This document shows positions 1 to 9,281 of a DNA stretch of 64,000 bases, one piece after another. The notes below the pieces were generated by a model that was given only the letters and a program-made list of their open reading frames with translations, did not search any database and was not told the origin of the DNA. The position numbers and the translations under genes were made by a program. Origin of the DNA: Thiobius zoothamnicola (GTDB lineage Bacteria; Pseudomonadota; Gammaproteobacteria; Chromatiales; Chromatiaceae); NCBI GenBank assembly GCA_963678215.1, contig OY782758.1, forward strand, positions 992,001 to 1,056,000, in the 5' to 3' direction. Position 1 is the first letter of the stretch; each line of letters opens with the position of its first letter.

Positions 1-57
1 ACTGATCAGAGCGGAAATTAAAACGATGGCTAATAAAACGTAATCGACCCAAAACAT
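1..57 (-). CDS. cvpA: CvpA family membrane protein, N-terminal fragment
   Basis: Only the first 19 codons lie in the window; the gene runs off the left edge. The visible residues begin MFWVDYVLLAIVLIS, the hydrophobic start of a first membrane helix as in CvpA (colicin V production protein). It starts 4 nt after the stop of the SPOR-domain gene, which fits the known folC-dedD-cvpA-purF order. The function of CvpA beyond membrane or envelope homeostasis is unclear. The identification rests on the short N-terminus plus gene context. Confidence 0.75.
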   Translation of the reverse strand, partial: MFWVDYVLLAIVLISALIS

Positions 58-61
58 GAGG

Positions 62-652
62 TTACGGCCTATGTAAAACAACGCGACCCTGAGAACCGCT
101 GAGTGAATTGATCTTGGGGAGCAGTTTTTTCGCGCGGGATTTCTCCAGCATGGGACCAACTTTGACCCGATAGTGCGGCTGTCCCTGAACGCTCACCCTT
201 TCCGGGTCAGGCGTTTGGAAGCCTGCCCGGCGTAAACGCTTAACTAACTTCAACGCATTCTCCCGCTTGACAAAACTGGCGGCCTGAATAACCCAGGACG
301 ATAAATTTGGATGATGCTCAACCACGGAAGCGGATGAGTCGTCCTCAGCATCCGTCGTCAACGGCGTTCCAATCGATTCGCCTTGTCCTGACGCCAGGGA
401 AACCAGAGGTTCAGATGGCGCATCCGCCGCGTTCGCAGGATATCGGATATATTCTGGAATTTGCGGTGCGACAGGCGGCTGATATGACCAGGCTTCAGCA
501 GACATTCGTCTCAAATCGTCCGGTACGGGTGGCATCGCAGATATCTGAATCGGTTCATGCACGGGCCGCTCTATCAGCGGTGGAATGAAAATCACAGCCA
601 ACGCAACCATTGTCACAGCGCCGACCAGACGTTTTTTCAGGGCTTCTTCCAC
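62..652 (-). CDS. dedD: SPOR-domain cell division protein (DedD-like)
   Basis: This 196-residue protein has a cytoplasmic basic N-terminus (KKRLVG), one membrane helix at about residues 9-25, a Pro-rich linker, and a C-terminal SPOR domain from about residue 115 (SSWVIQAASF onward). SPOR domains bind septal peptidoglycan stripped of stem peptides and bring the protein to the division site. The architecture and the position between folC and cvpA match DedD of other gammaproteobacteria. It is probably cotranscribed leftward from the trp-accD-folC genes; the folC stop lies 38 nt upstream. Confidence 0.85.
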   Translation of the reverse strand: MEEALKKRLVGAVTMVALAVIFIPPLIERPVHEPIQISAMPPVPDDLRRMSAEAWSYQPPVAPQIPEYIRYPANAADAPSEPLVSLASGQGESIGTPLTTDAEDDSSASVVEHHPNLSSWVIQAASFVKRENALKLVKRLRRAGFQTPDPERVSVQGQPHYRVKVGPMLEKSRAKKLLPKINSLSGSQGRVVLHRP

Positions 653-690
653 GTTTTACGACGAGTCAAATTGAAAGCGGCATTATAGCG

Positions 691-1950
691 TTAATGCTTT
701 AACCATCGCATGGCCGCCGCAACGACAGCAAAAGAGCCGAAAACCAACACCAGATCATCAGAACCAGCCGCTTCATGCGCCAAAACAAAACCTTCCTCAG
801 GTGCATGACATAAGGTTGTGGTTTGCGCAGGCAATAACGTTTTGACATGTTGCGCGGAAGCACCGCGTGATTCCGTGGATAAATCCAGAATAAACCAGGC
901 ATCGACAGGTTCCAACAATGGCGCAAACAAGCCAACCTGTAATTTATCCTGCAACAAACCCACCACCGCAATCACTTTACCGGCGACAAAGATACGTTTT
1001 ATCTGGTCAGCCAATACCTGAATCGCTTGGGGGTTGTGGGCGACATCCAGAATCCAGCGCGCGTCCGGTTGATAAATCGCCATGCGTCCAGGCAATTGGA
1101 CAGCCAACAAACCCTGACGCACCGCCGCCTGAGTAACCGGATAATCCGTTTCCAGACACTCCAGCACCTGCAATGCCGCCGCCGCATTGCGCAACTGCGC
1201 TGGGCCACGTAAATTCGGCAACGGCAGAGCATAGCGTTGCTGATTATCTGAAGTCCAATGCCAAGCAGATGCTTCAACCCGATAATGGTAATTGACACCC
1301 AGACGCAATAAATCCGCGCCAATGCGTTGCGCTGTTTTCAGAATACTCGTGGGCATATCCACTGAAGCATAAATTGCCGGGCGATGGGCGCGGAATATCC
1401 CGGCTTTTTCAGCGGCGATGCTTTCCAAGTCATCACCCAGCCAATCCATATGATCCAATGCAATGGTCGTCACCAAAGCGACATCCGCATCCACAATATT
1501 GACCGCATCCAGCCGTCCGCCCAGGCCGACTTCCAACAAGGCAATATCCAGATTTCGCTGGCTGAAAATCCATAAAGCGGCTAATGCGCCAAACTCAAAG
1601 TAAGTCAGTAAAGTATCGCCGCGCGCTTGTTCCACTTGCACGAAGGCATCGCATAAGACTGAGTCAGCCACTGGCTGGCCTTGCAAACAGACACGCTCGT
1701 TATATCGCAATAAATGCGGCGACGTATAAGCACCCACAGCATAACCAGCGGCGCGCAACAGACTCCCCAGTAAGGCGACGCAAGAGCCTTTGCCATTCGT
1801 ACCCGCAACCGTGATGACTTTTCGCGCAGGTCTGGGCTGGCCTAAAGTACGCCATACTTGGCGTACGCGATCCAGCCCAAGTTCCATGTTCTGCGGATGC
1901 AAACCTGATTGATAATCAAGCCATTCGGATAAACTGGATGGCATCATCAT
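691..1950 (-). CDS. folC: Bifunctional folylpolyglutamate synthase / dihydrofolate synthase
   Basis: The 419-residue Mur-ligase-fold enzyme adds glutamate to dihydropteroate and to folates using ATP. The P-loop TNGKGS is at residues 51-56, and the Mur-ligase motifs ALDHMDWLG and LDVAHNPQA are present. Length is usual for FolC. It opens with three consecutive Met codons, so the exact start may be up to two codons later. It follows accD by 31 nt and precedes the SPOR gene, as in many gammaproteobacteria. Other folate genes in the window (folB, folK, folA, pabC) are at separate loci. Confidence 0.95.
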   Translation of the reverse strand: MMMPSSLSEWLDYQSGLHPQNMELGLDRVRQVWRTLGQPRPARKVITVAGTNGKGSCVALLGSLLRAAGYAVGAYTSPHLLRYNERVCLQGQPVADSVLCDAFVQVEQARGDTLLTYFEFGALAALWIFSQRNLDIALLEVGLGGRLDAVNIVDADVALVTTIALDHMDWLGDDLESIAAEKAGIFRAHRPAIYASVDMPTSILKTAQRIGADLLRLGVNYHYRVEASAWHWTSDNQQRYALPLPNLRGPAQLRNAAAALQVLECLETDYPVTQAAVRQGLLAVQLPGRMAIYQPDARWILDVAHNPQAIQVLADQIKRIFVAGKVIAVVGLLQDKLQVGLFAPLLEPVDAWFILDLSTESRGASAQHVKTLLPAQTTTLCHAPEEGFVLAHEAAGSDDLVLVFGSFAVVAAAMRWLKH

Positions 1951-1981
1951 GAGCGCGGGCGCAACGGCTTGGCAACGCGAT

Positions 1982-2839
1982 CTAGGCTGCGCGCCTGGAT
2001 AACAGGCTTAACACATTCGCCAACCGATCACGCATCTCACGACGATCAACAATCATGTCAATTGCGCCTTTCTCCAACAAAAATTCACTGCGCTGGAAAC
2101 CTTCGGGCAAGGTTTCGCGGACCGTTTGCTCAATCACGCGCGGCCCGGCGAAGCCGATCAATGCATTGGGTTCAGCGACATTAATATCACCCAGCATCGC
2201 CAAGCTGGCGGATACCCCGCCCATCGTGGGATCCGTCATCACCGAAATAAACGGCAATCCACGTTTTGCCATTTGATTCAGCACCGCCGATGTTTTCGCC
2301 ATTTGCATCAAGGAAAATAACGATTCCTGCATACGGGCACCGCCAGTGGCGGAGAAACAAATATAAGGGGTATGGTGCTCCATCGCTGCATTTGCACCAC
2401 GCACAAAACGTTCACCAACCACAGAACCCATGGAACCGCCCATGAACTTGAACTCAAACGCCGCCGCAACCACATCGCACTCCTTGAGTTTGCCCCGCAT
2501 AACTACCAGGGCTTCATTTTCATTGGTGGTTTTTTGCGCTGCCGTGAGGCGGTCTTTGTAACGCTTGCTGTCTTTGAACTTGAGCGGATCGCCTGACTCC
2601 AGATCCGCGCCAATTTCTTCACGCGGCTCCAAATCCAAAAATAAATCCAAACGGCGACGCGCGCTGATGCGATTATGATGACCGCATTTCGGACACACAT
2701 CCAGATTGCGCTCCATCTCGGCGCGGTATAAGACGGCGTCACAGCCCGGACATTTTGTCCAGAGCCCTTCGGGAACCGCTTTTTTGGAACCGCCTTCGGT
2801 ACGAATGCGGCTGGGCATCAATTTTTCAAACCAGCTCAT
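1982..2839 (-). CDS. accD: Acetyl-CoA carboxylase carboxyltransferase, beta subunit
   Basis: The 285-residue AccD works with AccA to move the carboxyl group from biotinyl-BCCP to acetyl-CoA, giving malonyl-CoA. The zinc ribbon is visible as two Cys pairs, C30/C33 and C49/C52, followed by the crotonase-like carboxyltransferase core with SATGGARMQES. Length is typical. The gene lies 71 nt downstream of trpA and upstream of folC. The malonyl-CoA feeds the fatty acid genes at 47-52 kb. Confidence 0.96.
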   Translation of the reverse strand: MSWFEKLMPSRIRTEGGSKKAVPEGLWTKCPGCDAVLYRAEMERNLDVCPKCGHHNRISARRRLDLFLDLEPREEIGADLESGDPLKFKDSKRYKDRLTAAQKTTNENEALVVMRGKLKECDVVAAAFEFKFMGGSMGSVVGERFVRGANAAMEHHTPYICFSATGGARMQESLFSLMQMAKTSAVLNQMAKRGLPFISVMTDPTMGGVSASLAMLGDINVAEPNALIGFAGPRVIEQTVRETLPEGFQRSEFLLEKGAIDMIVDRREMRDRLANVLSLLSRRAA

Positions 2840-2910
2840 GAATGTATGCTCTCAATGCTTTAATCTCCTTTATCCTCATATTCCGTTTGGTTAACGGCGT
2901 ATGAGATCCT

Positions 2911-3720
2911 TTATGCACCCTGATCCATGGCGGTACGCATGGCGCGAACCAATTCGCCAATGGCCTCATGCATTTTGGATGGCTCATCAACCAATCGCTC
3001 AATTTGCGACACAATCGCGCTGCCAACCACGACGGCATCAGCAATCTGCGCCATGGCTTTAGCGGTGGCTGCATCTTTGACGCCGAAACCGACGCCAACC
3101 GGCAACGCCGTCATGGTGCGAATCTGCGCCAGCTTATCAGCGACTGACTGCACATCCAAATGAGCGGCCCCGGTTACGCCTTTCAGGGAAACATAATAGA
3201 CGAAACCACGCGCCGAACCGGTAATCCGCTGGATGCGCTCAGGCGTACTGGTCGGTGCCAACAGGTAAATCGGATCCAATTGATGTTGCTGCATCACCGG
3301 AATAAATTCATGCCCTTCCTCTGGGGGTAAATCCACCGTCAAGACGCCATCCACGCCGGCCTCTTGCGCGGCGGCGGCAAAATGTTGATAACCCATGATC
3401 TCAATCGGATTCAAATAGCCCATCAACACAACTGGCGTCGTCGGGTTCTGGCTGCGGAACTCCCGCACAATATCCAATACATCACGCAGCGAAGTATTTT
3501 GCGCCAACGCGCGTTCACTCGCGCGTTGAATCACCGGACCATCCGCCATCGGGTCGGAAAAAGGTACGCCCAGTTCAAGAATATCAGCACCCTGTTCCAC
3601 TAAAGTATGCATCAATGGCGCTGTCATGGAGGGTTGCGGATCACCTGCCGTGATGAATGTCACCAATGCAGTACGATTTTGATGCTTTAAGGCGGCGAAA
3701 CAATCCGTAATACGGCTCAT
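2911..3720 (-). CDS. trpA: Tryptophan synthase alpha subunit
   Basis: The 269-residue TIM-barrel subunit cleaves indole-3-glycerol phosphate to indole and glyceraldehyde 3-phosphate. Catalytic Glu and Asp are in DILELGVPFSDP. It overlaps trpB by 4 nt, a sign of translational coupling of the two subunits of the complex. trpF lies upstream of trpB, giving a trpFBA cluster without the other trp genes. Length is normal for the family. Confidence 0.97.
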   Translation of the reverse strand: MSRITDCFAALKHQNRTALVTFITAGDPQPSMTAPLMHTLVEQGADILELGVPFSDPMADGPVIQRASERALAQNTSLRDVLDIVREFRSQNPTTPVVLMGYLNPIEIMGYQHFAAAAQEAGVDGVLTVDLPPEEGHEFIPVMQQHQLDPIYLLAPTSTPERIQRITGSARGFVYYVSLKGVTGAAHLDVQSVADKLAQIRTMTALPVGVGFGVKDAATAKAMAQIADAVVVGSAIVSQIERLVDEPSKMHEAIGELVRAMRTAMDQGA

Positions 3721-4919
3721 AATTGCAATCCCTCTTGCGCGGCCACGGTATGCATATCTTTATCGCCACGACCTGACAAATTGACCAGAATAGTTTGCTG
3801 TCTGTCCATGCGCTCCGCCAGTTGCATGGCGTATGCAATCGCATGGCTGGACTCCAGCGCCGGAATAATCCCCTCAATACGGGTTAATTGATGAAAAGCA
3901 TTCAAAGCCTCATCATCCGTCACCGCCACATAGTTCGCTCGCTTTAAGTCCTTCAACCAAGCATGCTCCGGGCCAACTCCCGGATAGTCCAGTCCGGCGG
4001 AAATTGAATGCGTTTCAATAATCTGGCCGTCCGTATCTTCCATCAGATAGGTGCGATTACCATGTAAAACGCCTGGCTTGCCAGCACATAATGGTGCCGC
4101 ATGCATGCCGCTATCCAAACCACTACCGGCTGCTTCCACACCATAGATAGCGACATCCGTATCCGCCAGGAAAGGATGAAACAAACCAATCGCATTAGAA
4201 CCACCACCGACGCAAGCGACCAAAGCATCCGGCAAACGCCCCGTCATATCCTGCATCTGTTCACGCGATTCACGCCCAATCACGGTTTGGAAATCACGCA
4301 CCATTGCCGGATAAGGATGCGGGCCTGCAACCGTGCCAATGATGTAAAAGGTATCGTCCACATTCGTCACCCAATCACGCATGGCCTCGTTCAACGCATC
4401 TTTCAGCGTTTTGGAGCCGGAGGTGACTGATCGCACTTCAGCCCCCAGCAAACGCATGCGGTAAACATTGGCTTCCTGGCGGGCGATATCCACTTCCCCC
4501 ATATAAACCACGCACTGCAATCCCAAACGCGCCGCCACAGTGGCCGATGCGACGCCATGCTGACCTGCGCCCGTCTCTGCAATAATGCGCGTCTTACCCA
4601 TGCGCTTCGCCAACAAGGCTTGACCAATCGTATTATTCACCTTATGCGCGCCAGTATGGTTCAAATCCTCGCGCTTCAGATAAATCTGCGCACCCCCTAA
4701 TGAATCACTCAAGCGCTCAGCATAATAAATCGGTGATGGACGCCCGACATAGTGATGTAAATCAGCCTGCCATTCCGCTAAAAAAGTCGGATCCTGTCGG
4801 TACTTCTCATAAGCCAAGCGCAGTTCTTCAATTGGTTCCATTAAGGTTTCCGCCACGAAGACACCGCCATAAGGACCGAAATGACCTGATTCATCCGGCA
4901 ACTGATTGACATTCATCAC
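3717..4919 (-). CDS. trpB: Tryptophan synthase beta subunit
   Basis: The 400-residue PLP enzyme condenses indole with serine to form tryptophan. The PLP-binding Lys is K93 in HTGAHKVNN, and the glycine-rich phosphate-binding loop reads CVGGGSNAIG. Full length, of the TrpB1 type that pairs with TrpA. It starts 8 nt after trpF and overlaps trpA by 4 nt, so the three genes form one tight leftward unit. Confidence 0.97.
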   Translation of the reverse strand: MMNVNQLPDESGHFGPYGGVFVAETLMEPIEELRLAYEKYRQDPTFLAEWQADLHHYVGRPSPIYYAERLSDSLGGAQIYLKREDLNHTGAHKVNNTIGQALLAKRMGKTRIIAETGAGQHGVASATVAARLGLQCVVYMGEVDIARQEANVYRMRLLGAEVRSVTSGSKTLKDALNEAMRDWVTNVDDTFYIIGTVAGPHPYPAMVRDFQTVIGRESREQMQDMTGRLPDALVACVGGGSNAIGLFHPFLADTDVAIYGVEAAGSGLDSGMHAAPLCAGKPGVLHGNRTYLMEDTDGQIIETHSISAGLDYPGVGPEHAWLKDLKRANYVAVTDDEALNAFHQLTRIEGIIPALESSHAIAYAMQLAERMDRQQTILVNLSGRGDKDMHTVAAQEGLQL

Positions 4920-4927
4920 ACACTCTC

Positions 4928-5554
4928 CTACTGAAAATTCGCCTGACGCGCTTGCGCGACAAAACGATGAATCTTGTCCGCATCCTTGATCCCAGGCGAA
5001 GACTCGACGCCGCCACTGACGTCCACGGCATAAGGTTTGACCTGGCGCACAGCATCAGCAACATTGTCGGGCCGCAAGCCGCCCGCCAGTATGATGGGCT
5101 GCGTTAAAGTCGCTGGGATCCGTGACCAATCAAACGTCTCACCGGTTCCTCCTGGTATTCCCGGGCGATAAGCATCCAATAAAACGCCTCGCGCATTGGC
5201 GAAAACCGCCATTTGTTCGCCCAGATTCAAACCTTCTTTCATACGCAAAGCGCGTATCCAGGGACGGCCATGGCTGGCGCAGTAATCAGCGCATTCATCG
5301 CCATGAAACTGAATTAAATCGATCCCGACCTCACGCACCACTTGGCTGATCCAGTCAGCATCCGCATTCACGAACAACCCCACTGTGGTGACGAAAGGGG
5401 GCAAATCAGCCGCAATGGTCGCCGCCTGATCAATGCTGACATTACGTGGACTGGGTGGATAAAACACCAGACCAATCGCATCAACACCAGCGGTCACGGC
5501 AGCTAATGCATCTTCAGACCGGGTAATACCGCAAATCTTTATTCGGATAGCCAT
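4928..5554 (-). CDS. trpF: Phosphoribosylanthranilate isomerase
   Basis: The 208-residue TIM barrel catalyses the Amadori rearrangement of phosphoribosylanthranilate in tryptophan synthesis. The N-terminal KICGITR carries the catalytic Cys at residue 8, and DVSGGVE near the C-terminus holds the catalytic Asp and the phosphate-binding glycines. It is the first recognisable gene of the trpFBA-accD-folC unit; truA, often found upstream in relatives, is absent here, where pncC follows instead. Confidence 0.96.
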   Translation of the reverse strand: MAIRIKICGITRSEDALAAVTAGVDAIGLVFYPPSPRNVSIDQAATIAADLPPFVTTVGLFVNADADWISQVVREVGIDLIQFHGDECADYCASHGRPWIRALRMKEGLNLGEQMAVFANARGVLLDAYRPGIPGGTGETFDWSRIPATLTQPIILAGGLRPDNVADAVRQVKPYAVDVSGGVESSPGIKDADKIHRFVAQARQANFQ

Positions 5555-5619
5555 AAAATGCCATCAACCCGGACCAGGATCTCACAACGCCTGCCAATCA
5601 AAACCACCATGAAAAAATC

Positions 5620-6111
5620 CTATAACAAATCCGAACACTGGAGAAAACCCTGCAAAGCGCTTTCAACCGCTTGATAACGCACTGCGTCACGGTCGCCTTT
5701 AAAACACTGACATTGACTGATAACGCCTTTCGGCCCACTCCATGCCAACCAAACCATCCCTACCGGCTTATGCTCAGAACCGCCGCCAGGCCCGGCAATG
5801 CCGCTCACCGCTATCGCATACTGAGATGCACTATGGCTTAAAGCGCCCTGCGCCATCGCCTGCACGACAGAATCGCTGACTGCACCGTGCTGCGCCAACA
5901 CTGAGTCAGATACGCCCAACATATCCTGCTTGGCCAAATTACTGTAAGTGATGAAGCTGCGCTCAAACCAAGCACTGGAACCCGCTTTGTCAGTCAAAAC
6001 CTTACTGATCCAGCCACCAGTGCAGGATTCGGCGCAGGCCAGCATGGCTTGTCTGGCCAGTAAAAATTCAGCGATGCGGCTCACTTGCTCTTCAATGAAA
6101 TGCGCAGACAT
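5620..6111 (-). CDS. pncC: Nicotinamide-nucleotide amidohydrolase, CinA C-terminal domain protein
   Basis: The protein resembles the stand-alone CinA C-terminal domain (PncC/YgaD), which deamidates nicotinamide mononucleotide to nicotinate mononucleotide in NAD recycling. Typical motifs are LACAESCTGGW near the N-terminus and the glycine-rich AVSGIAGPGGGS. I chose the Met at 6111 (MSAHFIEEQ), giving 163 residues, because the longer frame to 6189 would overlap galU and adds unrelated sequence. The chosen start is 7 nt beyond the galU stop, so the two genes are probably cotranscribed. Confidence 0.88.
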   Translation of the reverse strand: MSAHFIEEQVSRIAEFLLARQAMLACAESCTGGWISKVLTDKAGSSAWFERSFITYSNLAKQDMLGVSDSVLAQHGAVSDSVVQAMAQGALSHSASQYAIAVSGIAGPGGGSEHKPVGMVWLAWSGPKGVISQCQCFKGDRDAVRYQAVESALQGFLQCSDLL

Positions 6112-6118
6112 GGGGCGA

Positions 6119-6946
6119 CTATTCCGCAAGCATCTGCTGATAGTAATAATTGGTCGCTTCGACAAAACCTCCGACGCTGCCGCAATCAAAACGCCGTCCC
6201 TTGAAACGATAAGCCAACACCATATTGCGTTTGGCCTGGGTTAACAAGGCATCGGTAATCTGTATTTCACCGCTTTTGCCAGGGGCAGTCTGACGCAGAA
6301 TATCAAAAATATCCGGCGTCAATATATAACGCCCGATGATAATCAAATTGGATGGCGCCTTTTCCGGATCCGGTTTTTCCACCATATCGGAAACCAAGTA
6401 CACATTATCTTCCAATTCAGAACCCGCAATCACGCCATATTTCAGGGTATCTTCCTGAGGTACCTCCTGAATGGCAACGATACTGCAACGATATTTGTTG
6501 TAAATCTTCAACATTTGGGAAAGCACGCCGCCAGCCTCGCCGCCATCACACAAATCATCCGCCAGAATCACGCCAAAAGGTTCGCGGCCAATCAAAGGTT
6601 CACCCGTCAATATCGCATGACCAAGTCCTTTCATAGCGTTTTGGCGCGTATAAGAAAACGTGCATTGCTCCATCAAGAGGCGGATATCTTGTAAATAGCT
6701 TTCCTTCTGGGTGCCGCTGATCTGATGCTCCAGTTCATAACTGATGTCAAAATGGTCTTCCAAGGCACGTTTTCCTCGTCCCGTGACAATGGCAATATCA
6801 TGCATGCCCGCCGCCAGCGCCTCTTCCACGCCATATTGAATCAACGGTTTATTGACAATCGGCAAAACTTCTTTTGGCATGGCTTTGGTCGCCGGCAGGA
6901 AGCGAGTGCCATAACCAGCAGCAGGGAATAAGCATTTTTTAATCAT
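6119..6946 (-). CDS. galU: UTP-glucose-1-phosphate uridylyltransferase
   Basis: GalU makes UDP-glucose from UTP and glucose 1-phosphate for LPS, polysaccharide and osmolyte synthesis. The nucleotidyltransferase motif GYGTRFLPATKAMPKE is at the N-terminus. The open frame extends 27 codons further upstream, but the Met at 6946 (MIKKCLFPAAG) matches the family start and gives 275 residues. It is the first gene of a leftward galU-pncC pair. UDP-glucose made here is one plausible precursor pool for envelope polysaccharides. Confidence 0.94.
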   Translation of the reverse strand: MIKKCLFPAAGYGTRFLPATKAMPKEVLPIVNKPLIQYGVEEALAAGMHDIAIVTGRGKRALEDHFDISYELEHQISGTQKESYLQDIRLLMEQCTFSYTRQNAMKGLGHAILTGEPLIGREPFGVILADDLCDGGEAGGVLSQMLKIYNKYRCSIVAIQEVPQEDTLKYGVIAGSELEDNVYLVSDMVEKPDPEKAPSNLIIIGRYILTPDIFDILRQTAPGKSGEIQITDALLTQAKRNMVLAYRFKGRRFDCGSVGGFVEATNYYYQQMLAE

Positions 6947-7130
6947 GAAACCAACCTGATACTTCCATACATAAAGACAAGTAGACCGCAGCCTAATGGG
7001 CTGTTGAAGCTCAACCCAGATGAACATGGGATAAAACCCAAAAACGGAATTTACGGACTCAGCAAACCGGGAAGTTTTATGCGACCATAGGCGCGCTTAA
7101 TTACCTTGTCCTTGAGATACTTCAAACGCC

Positions 7131-7730
7131 ATGCGCGCATCCCAGATAAAGCCCATCCTTTTCACCCTTTGTCTGCTACCCTTCGCCAGCTTGACATTCG
7201 GCATCATACAAAATGATCTCGGGCCAAATCCAGTGGAGGCTGCACTACACGCAACAGGTGAGTGGAGTTTAAGATTGCTATTGATCACCCTGACCATGAC
7301 ACCGTTAAGACGCATGTTAGGTCAACCATGGCCCATCCAACTACGCCGCATATTAGGCTTATTCACCTTTTTCTACGCCAGCCTGCATTTTACCATCTGG
7401 TTATGGGTGGACCAGGCATTCAGCTGGGCCAATATCATCAATGATATTACTGAGCGACCTTATATTACCGTGGGCTTCATGGCTTGGCTGCTGCTACTCG
7501 TTTTAGCTGGCACATCCAATCATTACTCAATCAAACGTCTGGGCAAAAGCTGGAAATCACTACACAGGGCCGTGTATGTCGCCGCAATATTTGGCGTATT
7601 GCATTTCATCTGGCTGGTTAAAGCCGATTGGCTGGAACCGCTTATATACGCTTTGATCTTGACGATTTTGCTGGCAATCCGGCTATTTTTCCGCAAAAAC
7701 CTCCAATCATGGAGCATCAAACATGCCTAA
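7131..7730 (+). CDS. msrQ: MsrQ-like heme-binding membrane subunit
   Basis: The 199-residue protein is a ferric-reductase-like membrane protein of the MsrQ/YedZ family, with about six helices and conserved His in helices (SLHFTIWLW, SLHRAVYV, VLHFIWL) that would ligate heme b. MsrQ passes electrons from the quinone pool or flavin to MsrP, the periplasmic methionine sulfoxide reductase. No msrP is adjacent, which is unusual because the two are normally cotranscribed. The gene overlaps yajL by 8 nt. Confidence 0.87.
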   Translation: MRASQIKPILFTLCLLPFASLTFGIIQNDLGPNPVEAALHATGEWSLRLLLITLTMTPLRRMLGQPWPIQLRRILGLFTFFYASLHFTIWLWVDQAFSWANIINDITERPYITVGFMAWLLLLVLAGTSNHYSIKRLGKSWKSLHRAVYVAAIFGVLHFIWLVKADWLEPLIYALILTILLAIRLFFRKNLQSWSIKHA

Positions 7731-8283
7731 AGTACTCATTCCATTGGCGGAAGGTTGTGAAGAACTGGAAGCTGTCACCCTCATTGATCTGCTGCGTCGC
7801 GCTGCGATTCAAGTCGTCACCGCCGGTTTACAGGCTGGTCCAGTGAAATGCAGCCGTGGTACTGTCATTCTGCCGGATGCTGAATTGGACGCTGTGCTGG
7901 GCGATGGTTTCGATATGATCGCCCTACCCGGCGGACTCCCTGGAGCCGATCACCTGAATAACGATCCACGTATCCGAAAATTGCTCCACGACATGACGGA
8001 ATCAAACCGTTATACCGCCGCCATTTGCGCAGCACCTAAGGCGCTGGCTGATGCTGGCCTGCTGGATAACCGAACAGCCACAGCCTACCCTGGCGCGCTC
8101 GACCCCAAGCAACTGCCAACAACCCGGTTAGTCGAGCAATCTGTCGTGCAGGATGGGAAAATCATCACCTCACGCGGCCCCGGCTCCGCCATGGATTTCG
8201 CCCTGACATTGATTGAAGTACTTTGCGGAAAAGAAAAACGCCAAGCGGTTGAACAACCTTTGATGCGTTCAAACGGATCCTGA
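7723..8283 (+). CDS. yajL: DJ-1/PfpI family protein, YajL-like
   Basis: The 186-residue flavodoxin-like protein carries the DJ-1 nucleophile Cys102 in AAICAAPKAL and the conserved acidic residue E16 in EGCEELEAV. DJ-1/YajL proteins are linked to repair of glyoxal-modified proteins and resistance to oxidative stress; the exact reaction is debated. The 8-nt overlap with msrQ suggests coupling of two oxidative-stress functions, which is inference. A GC-rich hairpin follows the stop. Confidence 0.9.
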   Translation: MPKVLIPLAEGCEELEAVTLIDLLRRAAIQVVTAGLQAGPVKCSRGTVILPDAELDAVLGDGFDMIALPGGLPGADHLNNDPRIRKLLHDMTESNRYTAAICAAPKALADAGLLDNRTATAYPGALDPKQLPTTRLVEQSVVQDGKIITSRGPGSAMDFALTLIEVLCGKEKRQAVEQPLMRSNGS

Positions 8284-8298
8284 TCTGATTCAAAGCAA

Positions 8299-8321
8299 GC
8301 CCCGCACACAAACGGCGGGGC
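8299..8321. terminator. Hairpin terminator between convergent yajL and folK
   Basis: A GCCCCGC stem arm (8299-8305) pairs with GCGGGGC (8315-8321) over a 9-nt loop. It sits in the short gap between the yajL stop (8283) and the folK stop (8339), so it may end transcription from both sides. The T-tract is weak (GTTAAA on the plus side). Confidence 0.55.
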
Positions 8322-8338
8322 GTTAAACCTAAAGCCAT

Positions 8339-8848
8339 TCAACCACAGTCCAATGGTATTGGCCTCAAATCAGTTTCACTTCCTGGAAACTGTTTCCACA
8401 ACGCACGGTAGCTCACGGCTAATTCAGGATGCAACTCATCAGGCGCGACATCCGCCAAAGGTCGTAAAACATACCCATATTCGAGAATCTCCCGATTCGG
8501 GATACATTTTCCTGAAAAATGACCCACTGCATCGCCATACGTCAGCACATCAATATCCAAAGTACGTGAACTGAATTTCTCAGCGCCCCGCACTCGCCCA
8601 TTAGACGCTTCAATAGCCCGCAATCTGGCATGTAATGACGCAAACGGCAGTTCCGTCTGCAAGCCAATCACCAGATTATAAAAGTCATCACCATCAAATC
8701 CTTCGGCGGGCGTCTCATACACTGGCGACACAATCAGCCTGCCAAATATCACGCCCAGATCATGAATAGCAGCGCATATCATCCGTTCCCGCTGGATGTT
8801 ACTCCCGATGCTGAGCCAAACTTTACGCCGGACGCTGACCGCGTTCAA
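8339..8848 (-). CDS. folK: 2-amino-4-hydroxy-6-hydroxymethyldihydropteridine diphosphokinase
   Basis: HPPK transfers pyrophosphate from ATP to the pterin alcohol in folate synthesis. Family motifs are SIGSNIQRE near the N-terminus, the YNLVIGLQTELP strand and SRTLDIDVLTYGD, which holds the two Mg-binding Asp residues. The 169-residue length is normal. The start overlaps the end of folB by 26 nt, so the two folate enzymes are cotranscribed. Confidence 0.95.
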   Translation of the reverse strand: MNAVSVRRKVWLSIGSNIQRERMICAAIHDLGVIFGRLIVSPVYETPAEGFDGDDFYNLVIGLQTELPFASLHARLRAIEASNGRVRGAEKFSSRTLDIDVLTYGDAVGHFSGKCIPNREILEYGYVLRPLADVAPDELHPELAVSYRALWKQFPGSETDLRPIPLDCG

Positions 8849-9182
8849 TGATCACCCCCACATCTGTGGCACCACTGATCGCGCCTTTTTTATTAATCGA
8901 CAATCGCAGCCAGGCCACACCAAATTCCTCACGGATAATATCGCTACATCGCTCGGCAAGCGTTTCAACCAACATAAATTGACTGCCACCAACAAACTGA
9001 ATCATACGTTTGGCGACCGCTTTATAATCCAGCGTATCCTCTATCTGATCAGTGGCTGCAGCCTTGGCAATATCAGCACTCATTTCAATATCCAGGACCA
9101 CGGTTTGTTGAATATTACGTTCCCAATCGTAAATACCAATCACCGTATCAATCTGTAAATCCCGTAAAAAAACGATGTCCAT
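8823..9182 (-). CDS. folB: Dihydroneopterin aldolase
   Basis: FolB (119 residues) converts dihydroneopterin to 6-hydroxymethyldihydropterin and glycolaldehyde, supplying FolK. The N-terminus DIVFLRDLQIDTVIGIYDWE is diagnostic, with the conserved catalytic Glu of the family in the IGIYDWE segment. It is divergent from plsY, an arrangement common in gammaproteobacteria. Confidence 0.95.
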   Translation of the reverse strand: MDIVFLRDLQIDTVIGIYDWERNIQQTVVLDIEMSADIAKAAATDQIEDTLDYKAVAKRMIQFVGGSQFMLVETLAERCSDIIREEFGVAWLRLSINKKGAISGATDVGVIIERGQRPA

Positions 9183-9281
9183 CAGCTACCAACTCACCAA
9201 TTAACTTACGAAACAGGGATATTAGCTTATAATTAGCGGCATTAACCCGCTTCTTCCTGTTACATAAACACGGATCCGTAT

